From: Trichobilharzia regenti
Taxonomy: Eukaryota; Platyhelminthes; Trematoda; Strigeidida; Schistosomatidae
DNA length: 64,000 nt
Assembly: GCA_944472135.2 (NCBI GenBank)
Contig: OX235270.1
Span: 140,879,632-140,943,631 of the forward strand
Direction: 5' to 3'
Part shown: piece by piece, positions 20,596 to 30,879 of the stretch
How positions within the stretch are numbered: position 1 is the stretch's first letter
How the letters are laid out: each line of letters opens with the position of its first letter
The notes under the pieces: model-generated
The model's database searches: none
The model's input: the letters and a program-made list of their open reading frames with translations, nothing else
Told to the model about the DNA's origin: nothing
Position numbers and translations under genes: made by a program

Positions 20596-21615
20596 CTAAA
20601 TAAACTTGTGGGTTGTCAAGGGGTCTAAGGTACTATTACAATTAACCGAATTCCCCGGTCCGTTTACTGTCCTCAGAAGTGGGTGCACACCGATTGAACC
20701 ACTACTTTCTTTGTCTGTCGCCTTACAATTCAACTTTGTATGTTCCATCTTTAAACAACTGAAACGCAACCGCTTCTGCTTTGCCGTTTTTAACCTTTCT
20801 ATGGGAGACATAGCAATGAAGCGATTGCAATCACTCAATTGATGCGTGTTATGGCAAACAATACGGTCATCTTTTCTCGTTGTGCCTTGAGCCTTCACTA
20901 CAAATGCTTTCATTATATTCACCGGTTCCTTAGGTTCTACCTTAGAATGCGAAATGCTGGCGAATTTGTCCGTCGCTTGATTGACACTGTCTTTCACCAG
21001 TCTCACAGTATCATCGACCCGGGCTCCAAACCATCTTCCTCTGGCCGGGAACTAACCTTTATGAACTTCCTTTGTAGACGAACCGGTAATTTCTTGACAA
21101 CTGTCTCAATCACCGAACGTGAGTTTAACTCATCCATATTGTTAAGATAAACGAGAGTATTTCTGTATACCATTAAATTATCCAAGAACCCTGCGAGTTC
21201 CTTGGAGTCGTCCCTTAACTGTGCCCCATTAACTTTGACGGTCTCAAAAATGCTACGGGATATCATAAATGGCCTTCCAATCCTTTGACGCAATATTTTC
21301 ACGGCCTCTGTATATCCTTCGTTAGGGGGCATGAACTTACAGCACTCTATAGCTCTTGGAGCAGCTCCAGTGCAATACTTCAACAAATACATCAACTTCA
21401 TTTCATCATTTCATTAAAAATCAACTCAACATGACTTCAAACTCCTTTACAAACTGTGGATAGTCAGCTGGGTTTCCGTCGAAACACCGAGGCTCACATT
21501 TAGGTAGTTTAAAGTTCCTATTATCCCTAGACGACGATACGCTGACATCAACCTTATCATGCTTAACATCACACATCATTACATGTAACCGAAAACTCAA
21601 CATGGCTTACTTTCC
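20596..21615 (-). pseudogene. BEL/Pao gag, broken into three frames
   Basis: Frames 21421-21603, 21003-21401 and 20596-21006 give in order DNRNFKLPKCEPRCFDGNPA, MYLLKYCTGAAPRAIECC, LRQRIGRPFMI, KLPVRLQRKFIKVSS and a partial zinc knuckle (RFSCLKMEHTKLNC). Each block is homologous to the gag-only elements at 12004-13845 and 16050-18005, but clearly more diverged from them than they are from each other. The sequence stops matching near 21615, before the start codon, so the 5' end and LTR are gone. Confidence 0.8.
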
Positions 21616-22384
21616 TGCATGAAGTTGAAAACAACTATCACCTTTTATTCACCTTTAAAACTCTTATTTCTTCAGTTATCAAATATTAATTTTGCATACG
21701 TTGTAAATGTTTTCTAATCCTATGCAATCTTGTCTCTAAGCCCCTTGTAATCTATATTCATACCTTCAAACTTTCATATCAAATTGAAAATTATTATCTC
21801 CTTCGTTACTATATGGAATTAATTAAAAATATAATAATTGTATCCATGTAAACTGATGTGTATATAGATGCGGTTGTACAGCTGCTTTTGAGAATGAAAT
21901 CACCAAAAAGATCGTCATCTTTGCTGAACTTCTTGTTATTTAATAAAAGCATCGCAAAAGAAATCAGCAATATCAAGATTATGAGTGTCGATCAGTGTCC
22001 ACAATCAAAATAATCACAATAACAGTCTGTAACACACACACACACACACACATACCATAAAATAAATCGACAATCTTCACCTACCTACCTAACTACCTAC
22101 CTGTACACCACCGAAGAGGATAACTGAACCACACCGAAAAACATACATAAATCAACGCGTAAAGAAACCAGTTGGCAACACACACACACACTGCTGTTAC
22201 AAGTGAATGTTAATAGAAGCTAGAATGCATCGAGTTATCATTATATCAATACAAAATTAAACAGCACAATCCTTTCACCGATATTTAAAACTAATTTAGC
22301 CTCCTAAAGTGATATCAAGAGGTTAATAAAACTTTTTAGAAAAAAGGTCAAGAGGGAGGGGTTCACAAGCATTCCCTTAGGAAA
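21616..22384 (+). other. AT-rich spacer with CA microsatellites
   Basis: No gene recognised. (CA)n runs lie at about 22033-22052 and 22180-22192, and (CTAC)n near 22080-22105. Confidence 0.6.
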
Positions 22385-23115
22385 AACATGTACGTGAAAT
22401 TCCATATTAGTTTGTTTATTAGATGTATCACACAGTCACACAGGTGTTAAATCATTCCCATTACACGAATTGTGCAATTGATTCGATAAACAAGGCTTCT
22501 GTTATCAATCTCTCCCTCCCTACACCCAGTGACATTAGATTTAGAAAAAACTGTCATCCTATCCCATCCAGACTATTTTATGGTTGTGTGTACTTGCATG
22601 TAGTGCTTGTGATAGCTGAACTATTCTCTAGATTTCTTATCTTATTCGGATCAACTAATCTAGATTTTACTACTAGGTTTTCATGTTCTGCTAGTCTGAC
22701 GACTCACTGCCCCTGTTCTACTGGTTTGACCTGATAATCATTGCAGTCAGGCAGGGTATTAGATAAACTAAATTGTTTTGTTTTAAAGGCTCCAGCGGAT
22801 TGATCCTTTAACCAACAAAGCTTCTTTCTAATTGAGTTTGTGAGTTTTTAATGCCACTCTTATTCCTGAAAATACGCGCAATAGGAATGATTCAACACCT
22901 GTCCAGTTGGACATCTGGAAAATTCTACTACCGCAACGACGACAAATAGGAGAAGACAAAGAAAACTATACAACTCAAGTGTCGAAGTCGTGTGATTATA
23001 ATTGATGAAATGATTTTGAACAATATTAAATTGTGTTCGAAACTTTGTCATCCAGTAAATACTACCACTGTTTGTGTGACTGTGTGATACATCTAATAAA
23101 AACCAATATGGAATT
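22385..23115 (-). pseudogene. Penelope-like element relic with inverted ends
   Basis: Related in sequence to the PLE at 40.2-43.0 kb (minus strand): blocks equivalent to the GIY-YIG region and the CNRND-coding segment (CGCAATAGGAATGATTC near 22875) are present with many breaks. The two edges are inverted: ATTAGATGTATCACACAGTC near 22417 and its complement near 23080-23098. The right end has GTGTTCGAAACTTTGTCATC (near 23035), the conserved PLE terminal motif. Confidence 0.65.
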
Positions 23116-23379
23116 TAGAAAACAGAAAGATTGAACGAAGAAATATTTACTTTTCAATTAGATCCTCATCTCTGGCTTTACTCTAATGTCTAAATGGGGA
23201 TTTTTTTCTATTTTAATATGGAATTACTTACTACTACCACCGCCACCACAACAGTGCCCAAGTTTTACACATATATTAGTGCATGTGCAATGTTAAATAA
23301 GAAACATTAGTTTCCAGGTTTATAAAAAAAAACTTTCAGGCATCAATAGTACTGATCAAAAGTGATCAAAATGACTCAC

Positions 23380-23421
23380 CACCTAACTGGTTCCAAGGAT
23401 CCAGATATAAATCCTCTGGGC
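23380..23421 (-). pseudogene. 53BP1-like gene, end of BRCT exon (after LINE insertion)
   Basis: On the minus strand, sequence right after the RTE-B LINE reads EDLYLDPWNQLG and ends at a splice-donor match (GTGAGT at 23379-23374). It plausibly finishes the exon whose first part is at 24854-25111. The two parts do not join cleanly: no clear target duplication is seen and one base must be gained or lost to keep the frame. The assignment rests on position, strand and the donor. Confidence 0.4.
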
Positions 23422-24853
23422 CTGTCTGTCTGTTTTCGACATAGAACTTTGCACAAATGTGCGGAAGTTCAAGTCGCCACATTCCGTGTAGCACGCGAAG
23501 CAAGAGAGAAAGTACAAGAAAAGCATAATAGAAACAGTGAGCAGAGGTGTGAGACAAAGGAGTAATAAAGAAATACAAAACAGTTTCATTGAAGATCATA
23601 AGTCACAGGGAGTGGATGCATCTGCGCCACTGAGAACGGTTTTGAGCCATGTCACCAATTGTTTCCAACCATAGATTTTTACCGTCCCGAGGACCCCAGC
23701 CTGGAAGTCTACACCTTCCTACGTGGCTGGCTTAGACCAACTGTTGTGGATTTCATTGACTGATGCCAAGTTTTTGTTTGACCGCCGCTAGCTTTTTTCC
23801 AGCCTGACCCTATATCCGCTAACATTGCTCGTCGAGGGAGGCGATGGCTTGGCATACGTAACACATGTCCTAACCATCTCAGTCTTTGTAGCTTCACGAC
23901 TTCGTCGATTGATTTCCCCTGTTTACCTAGAACTCTGCGCCTAACCTCCATGTTGCTCACCTTATTATGCCACTTTACACGGGAAATAGAACGCAGGCAC
24001 CTATGATCAAAGACAGCTAGTCTTTTCATGTCTTCCACTCTCAGTGGCCAGGTCTCACAACCATAAAGGAGGACGGAGCGGACTGATGAGCAGTACACCC
24101 GCCCTTTGGTCGATAGTCGAACATCTCGTCTACGCCAGAGTCGGCGTAAACTAACAAATGCGAAACGAGCCCCTTGTATTCGTGCTGAGATTTCGTCAGA
24201 GATCAACCCGTTGACACTGGCTGATGGTACTTCCCAAATAAGTGAAGCGGTCAACGTGCTCTACCACTTCACTTCCTATTTTTAAACTAGGCGTCGATGT
24301 AGTCCAGTCCTGTAACATCATCTTGCATTTGGCGGGAGCGAATCGCTCGCATGCCAAACATTCGTAGATTGCGGCTCAAGGTGTTTAGAAGACTCTGCAT
24401 TTCGTCAGCGTCTTCGCCTAGAAGGACTATATCGTCTGAATATTCCAAGTCAACGAGATTATTCCCCGGTAGCAAGTTAATTCCTGAGTCACTGAAGTCA
24501 CCTAGGGTTAAGTCCATTAACACATCTATGATGAAGTTGAATAGAAAAGGAGATAATGGGCATCCTTGACGGACACCACTGGTCGTCATCAGTTCAGATG
24601 ACAGCTCGCCGTAAGCCCTCACCTGGCTGTATGAGTACGAATAGAGTGCCTTAATCAGTGCAATATATTTTCTCGGAATTCCCTTTACAGCCAAGCATCT
24701 CCAGAGAACTTCCCGATCGACAGAGTCGAATGCTGCCTTTAGGTCAAGAAATATAATGACTGTTGGACGCCGGTAGGAATGCCTATGTTCTAGAATCTGT
24801 CGGAGGGTGAAGATATGATCAATACACCCTCTTCCTGGTCTAAAGCCTGCCTG
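23422..24853 (-). mobile_element. RTE-B LINE, 5'-truncated, in a host exon
   Basis: The 3' half of an RTE-clade LINE: GTCTGTCTG tail at the left, then minus-strand frames 23709-24254 (C-terminal region, VLLYGCETWPLRVEDMKRL, LRWLGHVLRMPSHRLPRRA) and 24287-24694 (reverse transcriptase from GIPRKYIALIKALY to the catalytic box). The YADD box is mutated to YSDD, and a short insertion plus a frameshift near 24280 separate the frames. It is truncated at 24853 inside QAGFRPGRGC. The copies at 44158-45858 and 48394-50094 are near-identical. Confidence 0.85.
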
Positions 24854-25111
24854 CGTCCAGTACCCATTCAGTACAGAGAATCGGAAAACTACCTAAAGTA
24901 GCGAGTGCTTGTAGGTATGCGAATGTACGACAGCAATCAGTTGACACCACGGCTATCAGACGGTTTTGCTGTATTCCCGCCTCTTGTGCATAAAAACTAT
25001 TTCATCGTCTGTAGAGTAAAGCCGGGGTAATCTCCACGGCGATTTCCCCACCACAAGAGGCAATCAATTGTTGTAGAAGATTGACATCAGATTTCTTTGG
25101 ACTATTATTGC
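24854..25111 (-). pseudogene. 53BP1-like gene, BRCT exon with in-frame stop
   Basis: The acceptor (TCTTTTTCATAG) precedes 25111 on the minus strand. The frame reads NNSPKKSDVNLLQQLIASCG, GEIAVEITPALLYRR, a TGA (25002-25004), then NSFYAQEAGIQQN, RLIAVVSTDCCRTFAYLQAL and ATLGSFPILCTEWVLDA. The CRT-x-Y-x-ALA spacing followed by a conserved Trp is typical of the first BRCT domain of 53BP1/Crb2-type DNA-damage mediators, which bind phosphorylated partners in chromatin. The exon accepts phase 1, matching the donor of the exon at 30072-30200 (A plus GC gives Ser). The TGA and the RTE-B insertion directly after WVLDA argue for a dead or damaged copy. Confidence 0.65.
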
Positions 25112-25309
25112 CTATGAAAAAGAAAAGTGGTAAATTTCCGTGAAAAAAACGACATAAGCCTACTAAAGCATATCTAAAACATTTAAAGCATCTCATTCAT
25201 TACTTCATATCGCCTTTAGAAAATGATAAAAGGTGAAAATACAGCAAGGTCGCCGTAAGTTTTAATTCTCAGTCATATTTGATAAAGTCTCAGGCCAATG
25301 ACGAGTATG

Positions 25310-25321
25310 ATCTCTCAGACA
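25310..25321. repeat. Left target-site duplication of RTE-A (12 bp)
   Basis: ATCTCTCAGACA occurs here and again at 29179-29190, bracketing the LINE exactly. Confidence 0.9.
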
Positions 25322-28300
25322 CCCGGCCGATAACTGCTACCTTGTCGTGGTGGTCGGGCTTGAATACCGCAATGACTCAACAAGCTGAACTGACTGGGAC
25401 CCTGTCTCCACAGGTCCTACCATGTCAGGAAGGTTTTCTGGATAGCGGTTAAACTAAAAGCAGTTACCATGGGGTACATGGGCTCCAGTTTCCAATCGGA
25501 TCAAATGGCGTTTGAACCCATATGGGTCACCGGCAACCATGGGAATGCAGCTCCTGACGCTGCTCCGCTGCCTTGCGGATTAGACTCCAAGTCGAAGGCT
25601 CGGGGGTGGTCCCTTAATAAAGCCACCTGCTTCGGTCTGGGCGCCCGGGCAGTATCTCAGCCCGCACACAATGAATGAATTAAAGCAACGAACTCCCATT
25701 GAAACTCAACGCGCTAGTTAAAATGATTCCAAGCAATATTGATCCCTCAAGGAACTTATTTCCTTCCTACTCTACTTTTATTTTTATACATAGTTTCCTG
25801 TATTGTACCTTTTCTAACCTTGGCTTCTTAACCTTCGACAGCCTTTCACCTTTGTCGAGATTCCCAGCCTATCCGTGTCGTTTCGAGATGTTAGTGAGTA
25901 GTCCTCAAAATGGTTGTTCCCAATGTGACATCTAACACAAATATCCTGAAACCGCGTGCTGCGTTCAAGCTGCCCACCTACAATGTTCGGACGCTGATGC
26001 AAATCGGACAACGGGCAGGGTTGGCAAGAACTTTGGAAAGCCTCACTAGCGATGTCTGCTGCATTTCGGAGACCCGCATTCAAGATCCCAGTGAAGTGCT
26101 TCGACTATCCTCTCCATCTGGAAGTTCTAGTAGTATGTACCACCTGCGCTTATCCGGGGACCCTGTGGCGTCGGCATCCGGTGTAGCTGGTGTCGGTGTC
26201 GCACTGAGCGCTAGAGCCGAAGCTGCACTGCTCGACTGGATTCCCATTAACAGTCGTTTATGTGCTGTGAGGCTGGAAGGTTACACGAAAGTAAAGAGTA
26301 GTAGGCCAGATAGGCGGTGTCTATTTGTTGTCTCTGCCTATGCACCGACGGATCGCAGCCCGGATGCAATGAAGGATGAGTTTTACTACCAACTGAGCGA
26401 TCTCTTGAAACAGGCGGGTCGGAGGGATATCGTAGTGCTGGCTGGGGACTTGAATGCACAGGTGGGGCGTCTAAGCTCAGAGGAGAATCGTCTAGGTGGT
26501 CAGTGGGGACTACATGGTCGCAGGTCAGATAATGGGGACCGTCTTCTGCAGCTTTGCGCGGATCACAACCTATTTCTAGCTAGCACCAACTTCCGGCACA
26601 GCCATCGCCGTAGCGCTACCTGGCGTCCTCCCTCTGCGAAGCAAGCTTGGACTCAGATTGATCATATCGCGGTCAGTTTCCGGTGGCGGGGATGCATACA
26701 AGACTGTCGCTCCTTCTGGAGCACATGCCTGGACTCCGATCATGCGTTAGTGTGTGCCAAGTTCGTCTTGCGATTTGGTGGGGTTCGTAAAAGCCGTAGT
26801 CTAAGCGTTGATGTGAGCAAACTAGTAGCACCTGCTACTTCTTTGAAATATCAGAATGAGTTAAAAACAATGCTTGCCAGCAACCCCCCAAGTAGTATAG
26901 ATGAACATTGGCTTCATGTGCAAGGTGCCATGCAAAAGGCGAGTGTAGCCGCTTGCGGCTTGAAAGAATGCTCCGCTAACAACCACTGGGTTTCTGCGAG
27001 TTCCTTGCAACTCATGGATGAACGCCGGTCCATTCCGGCTGGCAGCGAATACAACAATCAGCGAAAGGCGCTCACGCGCAAGATTAGACAGTGTTTACGT
27101 AAGGACCGCGAAGCCTGGTGGTCAGAACGTGCGTGTGAGATGGAGTCAGCTGCTGCATCTGGCAACAGTCGGAAGCTGTTCCAACTCATACGAGCCACCG
27201 GCAGCAAGAAACAAGGTGTCAGCGAGACGGTCTGTGAGGCAGATGGCACTCCAATTACCAGCCTGAAAAGACGCCTGGAACGCTGGGCAGAGCACTTCGG
27301 GAAGCAGTTCAGCTGGCCACCAGCTTCAGTGTCTACTATCATTAGCCCGAGTGCTCCTTGGTCGGTTAGTACCGACCCACCCACCGAAGCGGAGGTCCGT
27401 AAGGAACTCCAAGTTCTGAAACGCCATAAGGCGCCCGGCCCAGACAAATTACCCCCGGCTCTTTTTAAAGATGGTGGCGAGACTCTCACAATGGCTCTAA
27501 CTGGGTTGTTCAGGAAGGTGTGGGAGACAGAGAGTGTACCATCAATGTGGAACGAAGCCATTATCGTCCCCATCTTTAAAAAGGGTCGACGTAATTCGTG
27601 TGACAATCATAGGGGTATCAGTCTGTTACCAGTCGCGTCTAAAATATTGGCTGCTGTCTTGCTTCGCAGACTGTGCAAAATACGTGAAGGATTGATTCGC
27701 GAAGAGCAGGCTGGGTTTCGTTCAGGTCGTGGATGCATTGATCATGTGTTCACCCTTCGTCAGTTGTTGGAACACCGCCACACGTATTGCAGGCCAACGA
27801 TCGTTGTGTTTCTTGATATTAGGGCTGCCTTCGATTCGTTGGACAGAACTGTGCTCTGGAACTGTCTGTTAGAGAGAGGTGTACCTGAGAAATTTGTTAA
27901 CATCCTGAAAGCCCTATACAGAAACACCTCAGGTAGAGTGAGGGCATACAACCAACTATCACCACTGTTCCCAACCAACAGTGGGGTTAGACAGGGTTGC
28001 CCAATCTCTCCATTTCTCTTTAACTTTGCCATCGATGACATTCTGGAGTCAGCTCTGAAGGATGTGCGTGAAGGTGGTGTAGATCTGCTACCTGGAGATA
28101 GACTTTTCGACCTCGAGTATGCAGACGATATCGTCTTACTGTGCGATAGCATGCAGGCTGCCCAAATCGCACTTAATCAGTTGGCGATCAGTGTCTGTAA
28201 GTATGGTATGTGCTTTGCGCCGTCTAAGTGCAAAGTACTGTTACAAGATTGGCAGGAGCCTGTACCTGCACTCACTCTTGCGGGTGAACCGCTTGAAGTT

Positions 28301-29178
28301 GTTGATAAGTTTGTGTACCTGGGTAGTTGTGTGAGTGCTGGCGGAGGGGTGACGGATGAGATTTCCAACCGTATAATGAAGGCTAGGGTGGCATACATCA
28401 ACTTGAGCCACCTCTGGCGCCGTCGCGACGTTAGCCTGGCTGTCAAAGGTCGGGTATACAATGCTTCGGTGCGGGCTGTCCTGCTCTACGCCTGTGAAAC
28501 CTGGCCTCTCCGAGCTGAGGATGTGCGGCGACTCTGCGTGTTCGATCACCGCTGTCTCCGCAGGATTGCTTGCGTTCGATGGCATCATCGCGTGAGTAAT
28601 TCTGAGGTTCGGCGGCGTGTGTTTGAACAAAGTGGAGATCACCATTCATTGAATGTCGTCATCTGGAAACACCGGCTCCGGTGGCTTGGACATGTGCTCC
28701 GAATGTCACCCCAGAGGCTTCCGTACAGGTCTCTGTTCGCTAGCCCTGGGACGGGATGGAAAAGGCGGAGAGGTGGTCAGTCCATGACGTGGCGTCGTGG
28801 GATGAAGGATTTTTGTGCTAGATTAGCATCGGTTGGTGTGTCACGACTCCCTGGTTGGGGTCCGAGAGATAGCTCAAATCGATGGCTCGAAACGTTATCG
28901 GATATGGCCAAGAATCGTAATCAGTGGCGAATGTGTTGTGATTTCCTTCTTTCTTCCCTTCCCGATGATAGCTAACGAACACTGTTTGAACTTGTTAAGC
29001 ATGACTGTTTTCCTTCCAGATGAAGTTCTTTATCCGTTCTCTACTTATATATATTTTTTCTTTTCCTTCCTTCCTTTTTTTTGATCTATGTTGTTTTATT
29101 ATTATTGTGTGGCGCATCTTTCTTGGTGCCATATTGTACCAAGTTTTTTATGCGTTTAAATAAATAAATAATAAATAA
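25322..29178 (+). mobile_element. RTE-A LINE (SR2/Perere-3-like), full length and intact
   Basis: A 3857-bp LINE bracketed by perfect 12-bp duplications. It has a 588-bp 5' untranslated region, a single 1021-codon ORF, a short 3' region and an (AAAT)n tail ending at 29178. RTE-clade LINEs have one endonuclease-RT ORF and short AT-rich tails, as seen here. The first bases (CGATAACTGCTACCTTGTCG) resemble those of the RTE-B copy at 56235, so the two families share a 5' region. By sequence alone the copy is retrotransposition-competent. Confidence 0.9.
25910..28975 (+). CDS. RTE-clade LINE endonuclease-reverse transcriptase
   Basis: An intact 1021-residue ORF. The endonuclease spans about residues 20-275: YNVRTL (24), SETRI (53, catalytic Glu), SAYAPTD (142), AGDLNAQVG (178, catalytic Asp-Asn), TQIDHIAVS (238) and SDHALV (266). 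The reverse transcriptase spans about 480-770: HKAPGPDK (496), KKGRRNSCDNHRGISL, FLDIRAAFDS (624, motif A Asp), GVRQGCPISPFLFNFAID (682, motif B) and YADDIVLL (727, motif C). The C-terminal region has WRRRDVSLAVKGRVY, ACETWPLRAEDVRRL and RWLGHVLRM, usual in the RTE clade. All catalytic residues are present. The product nicks genomic DNA and copies its own RNA at the nick. A copy at 60709-62934 differs at three of 741 residues. Confidence 0.93.
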   Translation: MVVPNVTSNTNILKPRAAFKLPTYNVRTLMQIGQRAGLARTLESLTSDVCCISETRIQDPSEVLRLSSPSGSSSSMYHLRLSGDPVASASGVAGVGVALSARAEAALLDWIPINSRLCAVRLEGYTKVKSSRPDRRCLFVVSAYAPTDRSPDAMKDEFYYQLSDLLKQAGRRDIVVLAGDLNAQVGRLSSEENRLGGQWGLHGRRSDNGDRLLQLCADHNLFLASTNFRHSHRRSATWRPPSAKQAWTQIDHIAVSFRWRGCIQDCRSFWSTCLDSDHALVCAKFVLRFGGVRKSRSLSVDVSKLVAPATSLKYQNELKTMLASNPPSSIDEHWLHVQGAMQKASVAACGLKECSANNHWVSASSLQLMDERRSIPAGSEYNNQRKALTRKIRQCLRKDREAWWSERACEMESAAASGNSRKLFQLIRATGSKKQGVSETVCEADGTPITSLKRRLERWAEHFGKQFSWPPASVSTIISPSAPWSVSTDPPTEAEVRKELQVLKRHKAPGPDKLPPALFKDGGETLTMALTGLFRKVWETESVPSMWNEAIIVPIFKKGRRNSCDNHRGISLLPVASKILAAVLLRRLCKIREGLIREEQAGFRSGRGCIDHVFTLRQLLEHRHTYCRPTIVVFLDIRAAFDSLDRTVLWNCLLERGVPEKFVNILKALYRNTSGRVRAYNQLSPLFPTNSGVRQGCPISPFLFNFAIDDILESALKDVREGGVDLLPGDRLFDLEYADDIVLLCDSMQAAQIALNQLAISVCKYGMCFAPSKCKVLLQDWQEPVPALTLAGEPLEVVDKFVYLGSCVSAGGGVTDEISNRIMKARVAYINLSHLWRRRDVSLAVKGRVYNASVRAVLLYACETWPLRAEDVRRLCVFDHRCLRRIACVRWHHRVSNSEVRRRVFEQSGDHHSLNVVIWKHRLRWLGHVLRMSPQRLPYRSLFASPGTGWKRRRGGQSMTWRRGMKDFCARLASVGVSRLPGWGPRDSSNRWLETLSDMAKNRNQWRMCCDFLLSSLPDDS

Positions 29179-29204
29179 ATCTCTCAGACAAAACCCACCT
29201 GAAG

Positions 29205-29842
29205 GATCAGTTTCCACAGGCACCTGTCTGTCTGTTTTCGACATAGACCTTTGCACCGATGTGCAGCAGTTCAAGTCGCCACATTCCCTCCATGTAGCAC
29301 ACAACGCAACAGAAGAAATGCAAAATGGAGACAGTAAATAGAGATGTGAGACAAAGCAATAGTACTAACGGAGAACAGTATAGTTTCATTGGAAATCATA
29401 AGTCACAACGAGTGGATGCATCTGCACCAGTCAGCTATTGAGAACGATATTCAGCCATATCACCAATTGTTTCCAGCCATTGGGTTTTCTCGTCACGAGG
29501 ACTCCAACCAGTCAGGAAGTAGACACCTTCCCACGTGGCTAGCTGGCTTAAACTAACTGTTGTGGATTTCATTGACTGATGAAGCCATGTTTTGGTTTGA
29601 CCGCCGCTAGCTCTTTTCCACTCTGACCCTATGTCAGCTAGCATTGGCTGTCAGTCGATGAAGGCGATGACTAGGCATATGTAACACATGTCCTAACCAC
29701 CTCTCTCAGTAGATGTAATTTCACAGCCTCGTCGATTGATTTCCCCTCCTCCTTACCTAGCACTCGACCGACGCCTAACCTCAATATTGCTCACCTTGTT
29801 TTACCACTTCATATGGGAGATAGAACGCAGGCACCTAACGTA
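29205..29842 (-). pseudogene. RTE-B LINE 3'-end fragment
   Basis: Starts with the family 3' tail (CTGTCTGTCTGTTTTCGACA near 29223) and continues into the C-terminal coding region with many small insertions. The minus-strand frame 29435-29644 carries [20 protein letters not shown]. The match ends near 29842 after AACGCAGGCACCTAA. Confidence 0.75.
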
Positions 29843-30071
29843 ACAACGCTTACCCTTGATGACGTAACAATCGGTTGTTCAATAAAATCCTCACTGAACA
29901 ACAAATGATCCACCTAGGGGTGGTTAACAAATCAGCTGACTGCTGTAATAATTACCCGAAAATATCACCACTTCTATAAGTCTCTACTACTTTAAGCCAT
30001 AGCAAAAAATGACCATTAATGCAAAGTAAACATCAACGAGTCGATTGGTAGAGACGACCCTAAAAACTCAC

Positions 30072-30200
30072 TTCTAGCACCACCAGTAAGAATAATAGTC
30101 CATCCTTTAAACACTGATGATCTTGGAGTTGGAATACTCAAGATACGACATATTGAATCCAACAAACCACCTTCCAATGGTGTCGATGATGACAGCCCAT
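30072..30200 (-). CDS. 53BP1-like gene exon (start of BRCT domain)
   Basis: A 129-nt minus-strand exon between a strong acceptor (T-rich run then AAATTTTAG) and a donor (GTGAGT). Together with one base from the previous exon it reads NGLSSSTPLEGGLLDSICRI, LSIPTPRSSVFKGWTII, LTGGAR, with one base left over. VFKGWTIILTG corresponds to the first strand of a BRCT domain, as in the FxGxxFLLT pattern of 53BP1. Input phase 1 matches the exon at 32293-32401, and output phase 1 matches the BRCT exon at 24854-25111. No damage is visible in this exon. No start codon is assigned because it is internal. Confidence 0.65.
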
Positions 30201-30875
30201 CTAAAATTTAAAAAAAAAATGAATGATGTCAACTTAAATAAGCATATTCATGTATATATTTCAATTGGTTATCAGTGACGTACACTCCAACTCTTTTTCA
30301 AGCCATTTAGGTATGTATGTATGTTCTATCACCTTTAAATGCAAGGCGCCATTACTCCTCCTCCTCCTCCTCTCGATGTATGCGGCCACACACACACACA
30401 ACACGGAATGTGATGTGCAATGTTGAGGCGCCTGTGGTAGAGCAAGTTTTTGGCTTTTTCGATAATTTAAAACAACTAGTCCCTTCAATAAATTTCGATA
30501 GACCTATTAGTAATCATTCATTCATTCATTCGTTCTTTCTCAAAGAAACAATGTGTAATAATGCTAAACACCAAGTGCTTTCAACTAGCTCGATAAGTCA
30601 CACTCCGCCTGATGAAGAAGACGAACATTGATCGGATATGTTCACTCATAACCTATTCAACTAAACTTCGTACACCCTTTGATTGAATACAAGCATACTG
30701 TAAATCAGGTGGGTTGCTTTCATGGAAAAGATGCTGTTGTCAACAAATTCTCCTCTGAAAAATGCACGGCGACACTGCTGCTCCACAACTCCCAATTAAC
30801 AATGTGTCTAACCACAGGAAACAGAAGATCTAAACGAAAAATTGCTGACCCTTATTGTGAAATAAGAATAAAACC
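30201..30875 (+). other. Intronic, no gene seen
   Basis: Minus-strand intron of the 53BP1-like gene. It contains (CCTCCT)n near 30355-30375, a (CA)n run near 30390 and (ATTC)n near 30520. No recognisable element. Confidence 0.5.
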
Positions 30876-30879
30876 TGTG

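Noticed and set aside
23150..23330. Next 53BP1-like exon at a GTAAGTAAT donor near 23230
   Set aside because: No acceptor with AG and a pyrimidine tract lies upstream on the minus strand, and the coding reading is low-complexity Val/Trp-rich.
29855..29955. Minus-strand TTPRWIICCSVRILLNNRLL, looking like a BRCT end before a GTAAGC donor
   Set aside because: Its frame does not match the phase of the preceding exon, the exon at 24854-25111 fits that phase and carries the expected BRCT sequence, and this stretch contains an inverted GTTGTTCA/TGAACAAC pair typical of a small repeat.
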